Positions 46,901 to 56,636 of a DNA stretch of 64,000 nt are shown one piece after another; positions within the stretch are counted from its first letter, which is position 1; the number at the start of each line of letters is the position of its first letter. The DNA comes from Strix aluco (taxonomy: Eukaryota > Chordata > Aves > Strigiformes > Strigidae). Below the pieces are notes generated by a model. The model saw nothing but the letters and a program-made list of their open reading frames with translations, made no database searches and had not been told where the DNA came from. The DNA lies in assembly GCF_031877795.1 (NCBI RefSeq), contig NC_133971.1:87134446-87198445 (forward strand). Direction: 5' to 3'. A program made the position numbers and the translations under genes.

Positions 46901-49900
46901 GATGGGCACCAATGAGGAATGATGCAGGTACTGTTTCAGTTTTTGCAGGGGAGGGTTATTCTTTCTTCATCTTCTGACTGTGGGCACCTTAGAGTCTTGC
47001 TGTCTTTGGGAATTTATTAGTATTGCAGGAAAAGTAGCAAAGAAGCTCAGTCCACCACAGCAATAACACTACTTTTAACACTCCTTTCTCTCTTTCTTTT
47101 TCCATGCACTAGGTCTTTGGCTTGTCTTCTGTGGCACAAGTGGTATTAGGAAGAGGAGACTTTGGGCAGCATCTGAGCATCAATTTGGGATTTGGCATTG
47201 GTGTTACCTTGGGCATCCATGCAGCCGGAGGAATCTCTGGTGAGCGGGACACTTGAGCATGGGACATCTCTATGTCCTATAAAGACAACATGCATTGGGG
47301 GCAGCACGGCTGGTCTGCAGAGAGGTGGGTGATGGCATTGCAAGGCAGAGCAGTGCCCTCAACAGAAAAAAAGGCCGTCCTAGGGACCCCAAGCAAGAAG
47401 AGCAGAGCAGGTCTGGTGACCATAACCAGGGTCAGCCTTGTGACTCAGTGATCACAGCCAAGTCTGCAGGGAGGAGGCAGGTCTGAGGTCAAGCTGAGAC
47501 GCCGTGATGGCATGACAAGGTCAGGAGAAGCAGAGGACAAGACAGGCACAGGATACCTACAGTGTGCTGACCTCAAATACGTGACTTTAGCTGGGACAGG
47601 GGCAAGTGGGACGGGGAGAGTGGTGGAGGTTCAGCCACCCACTCCTGTTGTGGTCAGTGGAGCCAGATTTCAGCAGTGCCCCCTGATAGGCACTTGGGGT
47701 ATGCCATCACGGCCCAAGGAGACAAGGAGCTCTGAAAACACTCTGCCAATATGACCCATGGGGAAGTAAATAATTTATTGCAAAGGAGAGCTTATTGCTG
47801 ATGTTGCAACAAGGAATGGTATGCAAATTTTCTCCTTATCATCCACACCCATGCACACACGCCCACATGAACTCAGGAAGTGGTGTTTCAGGACCATGGG
47901 GTGGTATCTATCACATGACAGAGCATTACCTTTGCCTTGTGCAATTTCTGCATTCATTTGCACCAGGAGAAGAGATTAAGGGCTCTAGTGAGCAGAAAAT
48001 TAAAGCAAGTCCTTGCTCTTGAACTGTTGGAGGAAAGAGATGTCCAAGCTGGGGATGGCTTGGAGAGGAAAATTTTTCCATGTTAGCAGTCAGTTCTTGG
48101 TCTCTCTGTCCTTTTGGATCTGGTGGGTACATTCTGGGGAAAGTAGACTGAGGAAAGTAGGTCCCTGCAGTTCCAGGTGACATTTGAGGTGAAGCTGATC
48201 AGCTGAGGGCTGGTAGGTGGGACAAGGGGTCTCAGATCAGTCAGCAACGGTCTGGTTCCAGAGCCAGCTTCAGGGCTTCCTGGCATTGTAATTTGGCTTC
48301 ATTTGTGTCACAAGATGCTTCTTGTGATCTCTGAAATGACTGGTCATACCTGCAAAGGATCAGAGACTCAAAGAAAAAGGACTCTCACCCCATTTCAGTT
48401 GTGGTTGTGGGACCGTAGCAGGCAGTGCATGCGCTTTCATTCACTCTGTCCTGCACTTTGATGAGATGATGTGTGTCTGCATCCTACCCCTTTCTGAGTC
48501 TGGAGTAGGAGATGGCCCCTAAGGTTGGAACTTTTATTGACCCCCAAAATTTACACCTACTAGTCAGGAAAAGCAAGCATTTCCTCTGGACTCGTGGGGG
48601 AGATGAGAGCTGGAGAACAAACATTGTTTGCACTGAGGGCACTAAACCTGGATCCACTTAGTCCTTCTCCAAAAACACCATTGTGAAACCAACCTCGTCC
48701 ACAGAAAGTTCACCTCAAAACAGGGAAAACTGGTCTTGAAATGTATGAAAGCCATCTACTAAGAGACATAAGGAAATGCAGACCAAGATTACAAACTCTG
48801 CAAGGGAAGGACAGGATCTGCTCCACACTCGTGGGAAGAACCATGGTCTGGGCAGGATTGACCATCCTGGTAACCCCTTCTAAAGGCAGTGACATCTAAG
48901 AGCTAATCTGAGTCCCTGCTGACAGCCGTGTGTAGGATTTGCTTTGCAGACATGAAGACATGGGGCATCAGTGGTTGATTTTGCAGTTTGTTTCCCCAGC
49001 ATCTTATGCCTTGCCTGACACATGTGCTAAGGGCCTGCAGCTCCCATCAGCCGGGGTGCTCATCTCTGCCAGGATGAGGCCCTGCTTGTCTATCAGATGT
49101 TTTCAGAAAGCCTTGCAATTGTTTGGGATAAGATTTGCCTCATCTACCCGTAGCCATAGAAAAGGTGGGTGATGAGTCTAAGTTCTGGGCTTTCTTTAAG
49201 CTGAATAGAGAGAAGCCCATACAAAGGGAAACTCAGGCTGTGCCAAGAGAGGTATTTCTGCAGGTGAGATGACCCACTCTTTGGAGGCAGCCTGCGGTCT
49301 ACAGAATTTTTAGAAGACTGAAGTTAGCATCTCTCTGTCCTGTATCATTCAGCTTCTCAGGGAAAACATGTCAGTTTTGAGTCTGTGCAGGAGGGAGACC
49401 CTGCCCTGAGACAGTCCTGGTGTTCTGGAGCAAGGTCTAGGTGGTTACTGTGGAGCGTAGGACATGCTCCAAAACAGCTGCATCAGGGCTGAGGCCACTC
49501 TCTTTTGCTGTGTTTTTGCAGGAGCGCATCTGAACGCTGCCATCACCCTCACACACTGCATTTTAGGAAACCTCCCTTGGAGAAAGCTCCCAGCTTATCT
49601 CATTGGCCAGTTCCTGGGCTCCTTTACAGCAGCAGCCACCGTCTTTGCCCTCTACTATGGTATGGTTGTGTCTTTTATCACAGGGGTTGCTGTGGGCACC
49701 ATTTCAGTCTTAACTGAGTTTGACAAAAACATTTCCTTATACAGTAGCCAGTGTGATGTCTGGGTGAGGAGGGCAAGCTCCTGGCTTGTGTGACAGACCT
49801 TCACAGCTCAAGGCCAGAGAAGGGCCCAGGTATCTCTGAGAGGGATGTGCAGATCCTGGAGAACACAGTTGTTGCTGCTCACGGCACTCCCACTGCCAAA

Positions 49901-52900
49901 ACCTGTCCCCAGCTCAAGGCCAGTAGCTGCATTTTGTCAGCATTTTGTTTCCAGGGTCTGCAAGGTCTTGAGTTAGATGGACTACCATGTATTGGTACAG
50001 CTAGAGCTCTGGGGGACTCTCCTGGTCTGTGGAAATCAGGATAGCAGTCGTCTGTGGTTTTGAGTTGTGAGCAGAGGATCCATCACCCATTAGCTCCAGT
50101 ATGTCTCAGTCTCCGAGGGCCAGAAGGATGGAGGCCTCCACTGCATCCAGAGCATCCAGCCTGCCCCAGACTCCTGGAGCAAGGAGAGGGAACTGGTAGG
50201 CATAAGGAAGCAATTGCAGACCAAAGTCTGCAGGTAACAGATATCGGTGAGATCATGTCCTGCGAGGGCTGCGTCACCTCCATGATATCTCCCATTGCCT
50301 CTCTTCCCCTTGGTGTCTGTGCTGGCTGCAATGGTGGACTTGCGTACGTGCCATGTGGGATGAACTCTGTGCTAACTCCCGTAATTCCCATTTCTCCTAG
50401 ATGCTCTGTATGACTACACCAAGGGGAACTTTACAGTAACGGGACCAACTGCCACAGCGTCGATCTTCTCCACTTACCCTGCTCCCTATGTATCTTTGGT
50501 GGGGGGCTTCTTCACAGAGGTCAGTGGGGACCACCGTGGTGTGCTAGGAGAAGGTGGGTGGTAGCAGGTGATACTGTAGGTCTGCTACAGGGGACTGACA
50601 GTGCTATGTGTGCAGACAGAATCACAACCTCTACTCCAAGGAGCCCACCATCCAGGCAGGTGCCTGACAGGTAGGATCCAAGGCACCTTGGTGGCTGAGC
50701 AAGCCTAAAAGGTAATGACTGCTGCTCTGCAGCGTGGTCTGAGTGCCTTCAAGCACCTTTCCTGCATGCAGCCCAAGCAACAAGAAGCTGAGCTATATCA
50801 GGAACCATCTCCTCTGGGCTCTGGGCAGCTCCCTGAATTGTTCTTCCCCTTTTTGGATCCTACACCTGCTCCACGCTCCCAGGCAGCTCTGCTGTCTGCC
50901 CCTCACAGGCACAGAGGACCCGGGATCGTCTTCACATGAACACAGCCTGTCTGGATTGAACCTCTGGGGTTTGAACAGTCCAATTTAGACTGTGTACAGT
51001 TGATTCCCAGCATAAAACACAATGTCCAGATGTCCAGAAAGAGGAAGGGGATGCTTCAGGGGATGTGGAGCACTGGGACACTGGAGAAGGAAGATTCACT
51101 TCCAATTCAAATCTGAGAAAGCCTGTGCTTTAGTCTCTGAGCTGACAAAACTCTTGCCTTGGCATGATGAGGAGGATGGTGAGAGCTGGAGAGCCTACAG
51201 GTGGGGACCTGATCAGTCAGCCTCCTGTGGAGCATGCAGTATCCTTGCTGCACAAGAAAGCAAATGAGAGTGACAGTGCGCTGCCAAGAGCTGCAGCTTT
51301 CTGCTTTTGCTGGCATCTCTGCAAGCAGTCCAAGGCTCTCCAGCTGCATTTTCTGAAGCAGAGACAGGAGTCATCACCTCTATTCAAACCACAGCTCCTG
51401 ATGTCTTGGGCACTGCAGATCTACAAATGCCAGCTACATACTGTCACAGACAGCAGATTCAGTTTTCCAGATGAGAATCCAGTAGCTGCTTTTAGTCCTG
51501 AAACGGCTAACACAACAGTCTATATAGAACATCACTCCCTCTAGGGAGGATCAGATTTGCCTTGCTAGCAGTTTGTTATGGCTCTGCCTCTATTAGATGA
51601 AATGTACTTAAAATAACCCATGTCACTGACTTGAAAAGAGGAGGGGGAGGACAGTGCTGAGAAGTTTGTATCAGACCTAGAGCATTTTTGGTCATGAGGT
51701 GGAGACATTTTTGCTGGGAAATGAGTCAAGAATTTTATTCAGTCCACCTATGAGGAGGGAATAACATTGGGGTCCTCTGTGATTTGATCAGATCATGAAT
51801 CCCACCTGCTCTTCCATTCTGGGAAGTCTCTTCCTCTCTGCTGAGCAGGATCTTTCTGCCTTCACCATTCTCTCCCCTGACCTGTTCTCCCTCTCCTGCT
51901 CCTGCAGTTTACAGCAACAGTGATGCTGCTCCTGGGCATTCTGATCATCCACGACGAGAAAAACAATGCAGCCCTGAAAGGCACGCAGGCCCTTCTCACG
52001 GGTATCCTGGTCCTGGGCATTGGCCTGGGGATGGGGTTGAACACAGGCTACGCCATAAACCCGTCCCGGGACCTGCCCCCCAGGGTCTTCACGGCAGTTG
52101 CTGGCTGGGGAATGGACGTCTTCACGTGAGTGACCCATTTCGCTTTTACACACTGCTCAGCTCTCGAGGAGAGGAGATAAGCCCAACATAAAACAGTCAT
52201 GAAGCCTTTTTCTTTGGACTAAGTGATGGTATCACTGCAGAGAGCGTTCTCTGTTCTTGGAGAGCAAGCGTTGTTCATAGCTGAGGCCTGTGCATTATGT
52301 ACTCAAAATTTGGGGTACAGTAATTCTCTAGCATGGAATTCATCTCAGTTTGGGGACCAAATTGGCTACCTGTTAGCTGGAGATCTAGCTGGTTATTGCA
52401 GTGACTGGAGAGCCAGAGAGCAATTCACTCACCTGAGAGTAGGTACTTAGCAGCTGGATTGCTGAGAAGTTCTCCTAAATTTAGATGTCTGATTCTGCAG
52501 ATGAAACCTTGCCGTCCCCTATCTAGTAAGATGGTACAATGATATGGCTTTTCCCATGGTGAGGGCATTAGCACAGTCTCCTGTCCTGGCTGGCCATTTT
52601 CATTACATTTCCAGAAAATATCTTTGAGAGCTTGGTAGAGGAGGTGCAGGTATTATTGTAAATGGGGAGGGAAAAGGGGTGCGTGTCTGTCTGTCTGACA
52701 GTCACACTCATCAGGATCACCCAGACTATTTCAGTAGGAGAACAAGAAACCTGCAGACAGTGCAGGGCCACTTTCCCAGGCCAATGGGGAAAATGACCCT
52801 CCCTCCAGCAATTGTACTGGTGGATAGAGAATTTGTCTAAGCCCAGTATGTGAATTTGGACTAGACACCTCTGCTCACACAGCTCACTCTTGCCCCAGCA

Positions 52901-53147
52901 GACTCAGCTCACTTCACCCTGCGCCGTGCAGCGGCAGGGCAGCGGTTCATCTGGCTCACCGGCTGCCTCTTCTGTGTTTCATTTTAGGGCTGGACACAAC
53001 TGGTGGTGGGTTCCACTCACAGCTCCAACTCTGGGAAGCCTTGCTGGTGTTTTTATCCACAAACTCTTCATTGATTTTCACAACCAGCCTGTCCTAGAAT
53101 GTGAAAATGAGAAAGGACAGCCAGTGGTGGAGAGTTCTACTTTGTGA
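43883..53147 (+). CDS. AQP7: Aquaglyceroporin, AQP7 type (6 coding exons)
   Basis: Exons 43883-43972, 47113-47239, 49522-49659, 50401-50519, 51908-52125 and 52988-53147 join in frame to 283 residues. The protein is a six-helix channel of the plasma membrane that conducts water and glycerol. The helices are roughly at 19-41, 51-70, 95-118, 152-172, 186-203 and 236-258. The first pore motif is NAA (77-79, in SGAHLNAAI) and the second is NPS (209-211, in [14 protein letters not shown]), the same unusual pair as mammalian AQP7. AQP3, 9 and 10 have other combinations. The predicted selectivity filter holds Phe57, Tyr206 and Arg212. Asp213 after the Arg is the aquaglyceroporin mark. The start at 43,883 follows human AQP7, where SKM occurs just before the matching helix. 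The frame is open upstream to 43,778, so extra N-terminal residues are possible. The C-terminus is shorter than human (342 aa). Confidence 0.93.
43973..47112 (+). other. AQP7: AQP7 intron 1
   Basis: This 3.1 kb intron has no recognisable exon. It holds an imperfect GT-rich run near 43,996-44,035, a short CAGCATC tandem near 45,402-45,438 and T runs near 46,460. Confidence 0.75.
47113..47239 (+). CDS. AQP7: AQP7 coding exon 2
   Basis: The exon encodes residues 31-72: [12 protein letters not shown], then [16 protein letters not shown]. Phe57 is the selectivity-filter residue of helix 2. The acceptor is GCACTAG and the donor TCTG|GTGAGC in phase 1. Confidence 0.92.
49522..49659 (+). CDS. AQP7: AQP7 coding exon 3 (NAA pore motif)
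   Basis: The exon encodes residues 73-118, with GAHLNAAI of loop B and helix 3. The acceptor is TTTTTGCAG and the donor TATG|GTATGG in phase 1. Confidence 0.93.
50401..50519 (+). CDS. AQP7: AQP7 coding exon 4
   Basis: The exon encodes residues 119-158, extracellular loop C and the start of helix 4, including [17 protein letters not shown], which parallels human VTGPVATAGIFATY. The acceptor is TTTCTCCTAG and the donor GAG|GTCAGT in phase 0. Confidence 0.93.
51908..52125 (+). CDS. AQP7: AQP7 coding exon 5 (NPS pore motif)
   Basis: The exon encodes residues 159-230 with helices 4-5 and loop [14 protein letters not shown]. The acceptor is CTCCTGCAG and the donor TTCAC|GTGAGT in phase 2. Confidence 0.94.
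52988..53147 (+). CDS. AQP7: AQP7 coding exon 6 (terminal)
   Basis: The exon encodes residues 231-283: [20 protein letters not shown] of helix 6 and a short acidic cytoplasmic tail ending VVESSTL. The acceptor is CATTTTAG and the stop TGA is at 53,145-53,147. Confidence 0.93.
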
Positions 53148-54360
53148 CGGTCACATGCTCCAAGGAAAGGGCCTGACAGCAAAGCCTAGATGGATGTTCG
53201 GACTGATAGCCAAAGGGTAACCAAGTGGAGAAGGGCACATGCAGTGGTGCTGCCAGAGCACACCCTTTCTCTACCCTGCAGGTGGAGAAATGAGGGACTA
53301 GTCTTCAGTAAACCTACTCTGCTTAACCAGACAAACTGGGTCTCTGACACACTGGGTGTACCCGGGTAGGGCTAGACCTGTCTGTGACCCAAAGAAATTA
53401 TTCAATCTCTTTGTGTAAAAATCCACCAAAAAAAAAAAAAAATCATCACATTCTGGAGAAAAGTAAAGCAGAGCTGAAAGACTCCAGATACCTGTATGTT
53501 CATAAAAATCAAAATACAGGATCCAACAGTGGCAGAAACAATTAACTGAATTAAAGAAATTTTGATCTGGAATATTCTTTGGTAAGAGGTAGATACTAAA
53601 CTGATGGACGAGCAGCCTAGGCTTGTTTCTATTTGCTGATCTGCCACCCTAACAAACACCTCATTTGGCAGAGCACAGAGAAGAGAAGAGCAAGGACAGT
53701 CTGAAATAGAAATCTGAACATGATTTTTTTTTTTTTTTCTGTGATTTGTTTAGTTTTGATCCAAACATTGAGGAAGCACCAAAAAATCAGTAAACCAAAC
53801 CACAGGGTTTCATGAATCCTGGCACAGCTCTGCTGGAACACGTTGGCATTATGGAACCATGTGTGTAACTGACAGGCTAGACTTCAACTACCACCATATG
53901 AAATGATTCAGACAACTTCTGTGGCAGCATCCCCAAATGCTCAAACAACAAAAATACCCCCCTTTTTCTCCATGATAAATGCACAAGAAATGTGGAAAGA
54001 GGCTGCCCTGCTCCTGCAGGAATTCTGCCATCTCCATCTGAATAAGGAAGTGGGCCTGCAACAGCTTTACAAGTTTGAGGTATCACTGGATTAAAACAGT
54101 ATCAGAAACTGCCTGTTCCCAAGGGGGTGACAACCGTCTTAATTTTTCTATAAAGTGCTTAAGGAAGTTCAGTATGTATGCCAAGCATGTGACTGCAGTC
54201 CCAGGGCTGAGTACCATGAACACACAACGCAGGGATCTCCAAGAGTAGGAAGTGACAGAACATCACTACTGTACAGAATTCTGGAATATGGCATTTACTG
54301 TCTTTAATGGTCATTCACATCTCACTACTAGAAGAATGACTAATGTATTACTGTGGCATG
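53148..54360. other. AQP7 3' UTR and AQP7-TPGS2 spacer
   Basis: No AATAAA occurs soon after the AQP7 stop. ATTAAA variants are at 54,090-54,095 and 54,397-54,402, and a canonical AATAAA is at 55,010-55,015. The transcript end is undecided. Homopolymer runs lie near 53,430 (A) and 53,725 (T). Confidence 0.45.
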
Positions 54361-54455
54361 GGGTGGGGCGGCACGTACTGACACCTCTGCTTCCTCATTA
54401 AAGCTGACCTATATAAGCAGAGCAGCTGCAGCAGATCTTCACCCAGCACAAGATG
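54361..54455 (+). promoter_or_regulatory. Promoter-like cluster (GC box, TATA) between AQP7 and TPGS2
   Basis: The + strand shows GGGTGGGGCGG (54,361-54,371), then TATATAAG at 54,410-54,417 with the spacing of a core promoter, then an ATG at 54,453. No known gene follows. It could be a chance arrangement. Confidence 0.25.
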
Positions 54456-54880
54456 CACATCGGCTTACGAGGGCTGAAGAGCATTAGAGGATTTTCTCTC
54501 ATTTTGGGGTGGCAGAGGGCAGCTGCCAGGCAATGCAGCAGCTGCACTGGAGGGTGGGCCCTGGGCAGTGCTGGAAGCCAGCAAAGCGTGCCAGAGCTGC
54601 GGGCATTCTGAACAGTGAGCGCAGGACAGAAGTGGAACAGCTGTCACACAGCCGAGTCTTTTGGTCTACGTGAACTACACTGGGAACTTCAGAGTAGCTC
54701 AAGATGGGATTAGCTAAAAGACACCGTAACCCATCCCTTCTCAGTGAGAGATTCTCCACTGCATTTAAAAAACCCCCCAAACAATCCAGCCTGCACCCTG
54801 CTCTTACCATACATCCTTGTGCATGTGCTCCCAAAAGCATCTTCAAATACCCAATCACTCTGGAGGAAAATATTACAATC

Positions 54881-54886
54881 TTTATT
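54881..54886 (-). terminator. TPGS2: Candidate poly(A) signal of TPGS2
   Basis: Read on the minus strand this is AATAAA, 1.5 kb after the TPGS2 stop. It is the first canonical hexamer I find downstream. Its use would give a 3' UTR containing the CR1 element at 55.8-56.1 kb. Confidence 0.4.
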
Positions 54887-55805
54887 AAAATGCTATTAAG
54901 CACTTACAGGGTGGCTTCATTTTTCTGAAGGCCATACAAATACTGGTGAAAGCCTCACAACATCCCTGTGAGGTAGGTTTGTCTTATGTAATTATGTGAG
55001 TGTTTCATAAATAAAAGATGATGCTGTTTAAATAATCAATGCTTATTTGAAGATGGTGACTTTGATTTCCCAGCTTAGGCACAAAATGTGTAGGTTGCTA
55101 CCATGTGTTTCCAGCACATATAAGAAGACAGAATGGCATAGAAAAGTAATGGAAACAATCAGTTGTAACTGAAAACCAGCAGAGAATAGGTTAAAGTGCA
55201 GTTCTAACCTGAAAACTTACGGTATAGGAAACAGCATCAGGGGCTTCTAAGTCTGTAGGATCTCAGTGGCCCCTGGTCAGATCCTGTCCAATTAAAAAGT
55301 GACAAAGGCTGTTTGAATGGTCAACTTTACAAAAGACTGTGTGACAAACCAAGGGGTCCTCCTGGCTTATGGGACTCTTAACACCACTGACCCGCCCTCG
55401 CTCAGCAGCTCCCACAGGAGAAAGCAGAGGCAAGGAGGAATCTTGCAGCTTCTGGCTGCCTTCAGGCTTATTGGGAAGGACATCACACAGACATCACTAT
55501 TGAAAAAGATATGGCACAAAGGCCGTCTGGGCTGTAGAACAAGCCACTAGGCCAATGCAGAGACATGGAAGTCCCAGGTCCCTTTGTACCACGAATCTCA
55601 GAGTGGAAGCTGGAAGGAGCACAGGGAGGTGCGGAGTTTGATTCTGATTGAAGCAGAAAATGTTTCTTTGTTCAGTGTGTTCCAGTCTGCTCCCTTAGCA
55701 AGCAAGGTCAGGACAGGTTTCTTTCAAAGGAGATGGCAGAAATATCATTATATGCTGTTATTTCAGCATGGGTCTATTAAAGTAATGGTGACTTATATTT
55801 TCTTT

Positions 55806-56094
55806 CACAGAATCACAGAATCATCTAGGTTGGAAAAGTCCTTTTCTGTGATCTACTCCAACCATTAACCTAACACTGACAGTTCTCAACTCCACCATAT
55901 CCCTCAGTGCCACATCAACCCGACTCTTAAACACCTCCAGGGATGGGCACTCCACCACCTCCCTGGGCAGCCCATTCCAACACCTAACAGCCCGTTCTGC
56001 AAAGAAATGCTTCCTAATATCTAGTCTAAACCTTCCCTGGTGCAACTTGAGGCCATTACCTCTTGTCCTATCGCTTATTACTTTCATTTCAGTG
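55806..56094 (-). mobile_element. CR1 LINE 3' end, - strand
   Basis: The + strand starts CAGAATCACAGAATCA, the reverse of the CR1 terminal repeat. In minus sense the block still reads as the end of CR1 ORF2 ([20 protein letters not shown], then [19 protein letters not shown]). It is well preserved, hence fairly young. It lies 315 bases or more beyond the TPGS2 stop, probably in its 3' UTR or just after it. Confidence 0.95.
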
Positions 56095-56408
56095 CTGTAG
56101 CTACACAGGAACAAAAGCTTCCCTACAGAGCAGTGACATCAAGGGCTTCTTCACGTCCTCTGAAAAGTTCATGCTGCAAGTAGCAGAAGGGAATAAAATC
56201 AATGTCTCAAGTTTTTTCTCAGAGTGTCCAGGAACTACAGCCCTCCACATCAAAGTACATTGTGGTTATGTTTCATGCAAATGCTGCAATGTGTTTTCCA
56301 CAGGCACATCTATACATGCACAAGGAACTTGGTCTGAACCACTGAGACTCTGCATCAGAGAACATCAAAGCTTATTGCAAGTGCTGTCCAGGGTAAGATC
56401 TGGGAGTC

Positions 56409-56636
56409 TCACTTTCTTGAAGAATTCCCAGTTAGTGAAGATGTCTTGGAGGAGGTCATGCTTGTGTGACTCTTTTGACAGCCTGCTGGCTGGGAGGGCA
56501 GTTTCTTTTTGATCACTGGAGTTTTGTTCTTGCTTTTAAATACCTTATTGGGGTCCAGCTTGTTCACAAAGTAATCAGCTTCTTCAGAGAGGAGATCTGT
56601 ATTGATGGTTATGGGTTTATACATGTTAAACCATTG
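56409..56636 (-). CDS. TPGS2: TPGS2 terminal exon with stop codon
   Basis: The acceptor is TGCCTTTCAG, followed by QWFNMYKPITINTDLL. The 75 codons end in a Lys- and Ser-rich tail and a stop at 56,409-56,411. Confidence 0.94.
   Translation of the reverse strand, partial: QWFNMYKPITINTDLLSEEADYFVNKLDPNKVFKSKNKTPVIKKKLPSQPAGCQKSHTSMTSSKTSSLTGNSSRK

Larger units (their letters stand above)
47240..51907 (+). other. AQP7: AQP7 introns 2-4 (with exons 3 and 4 between)
   Basis: Outside exons 3 and 4 these introns contain no recognisable gene or repeat. Their short frames have no features. Confidence 0.7.

Noticed and set aside
55821-56114. 97-codon minus-strand frame
   Set aside because: It is the decayed C-terminal part of CR1 ORF2, not a host gene.
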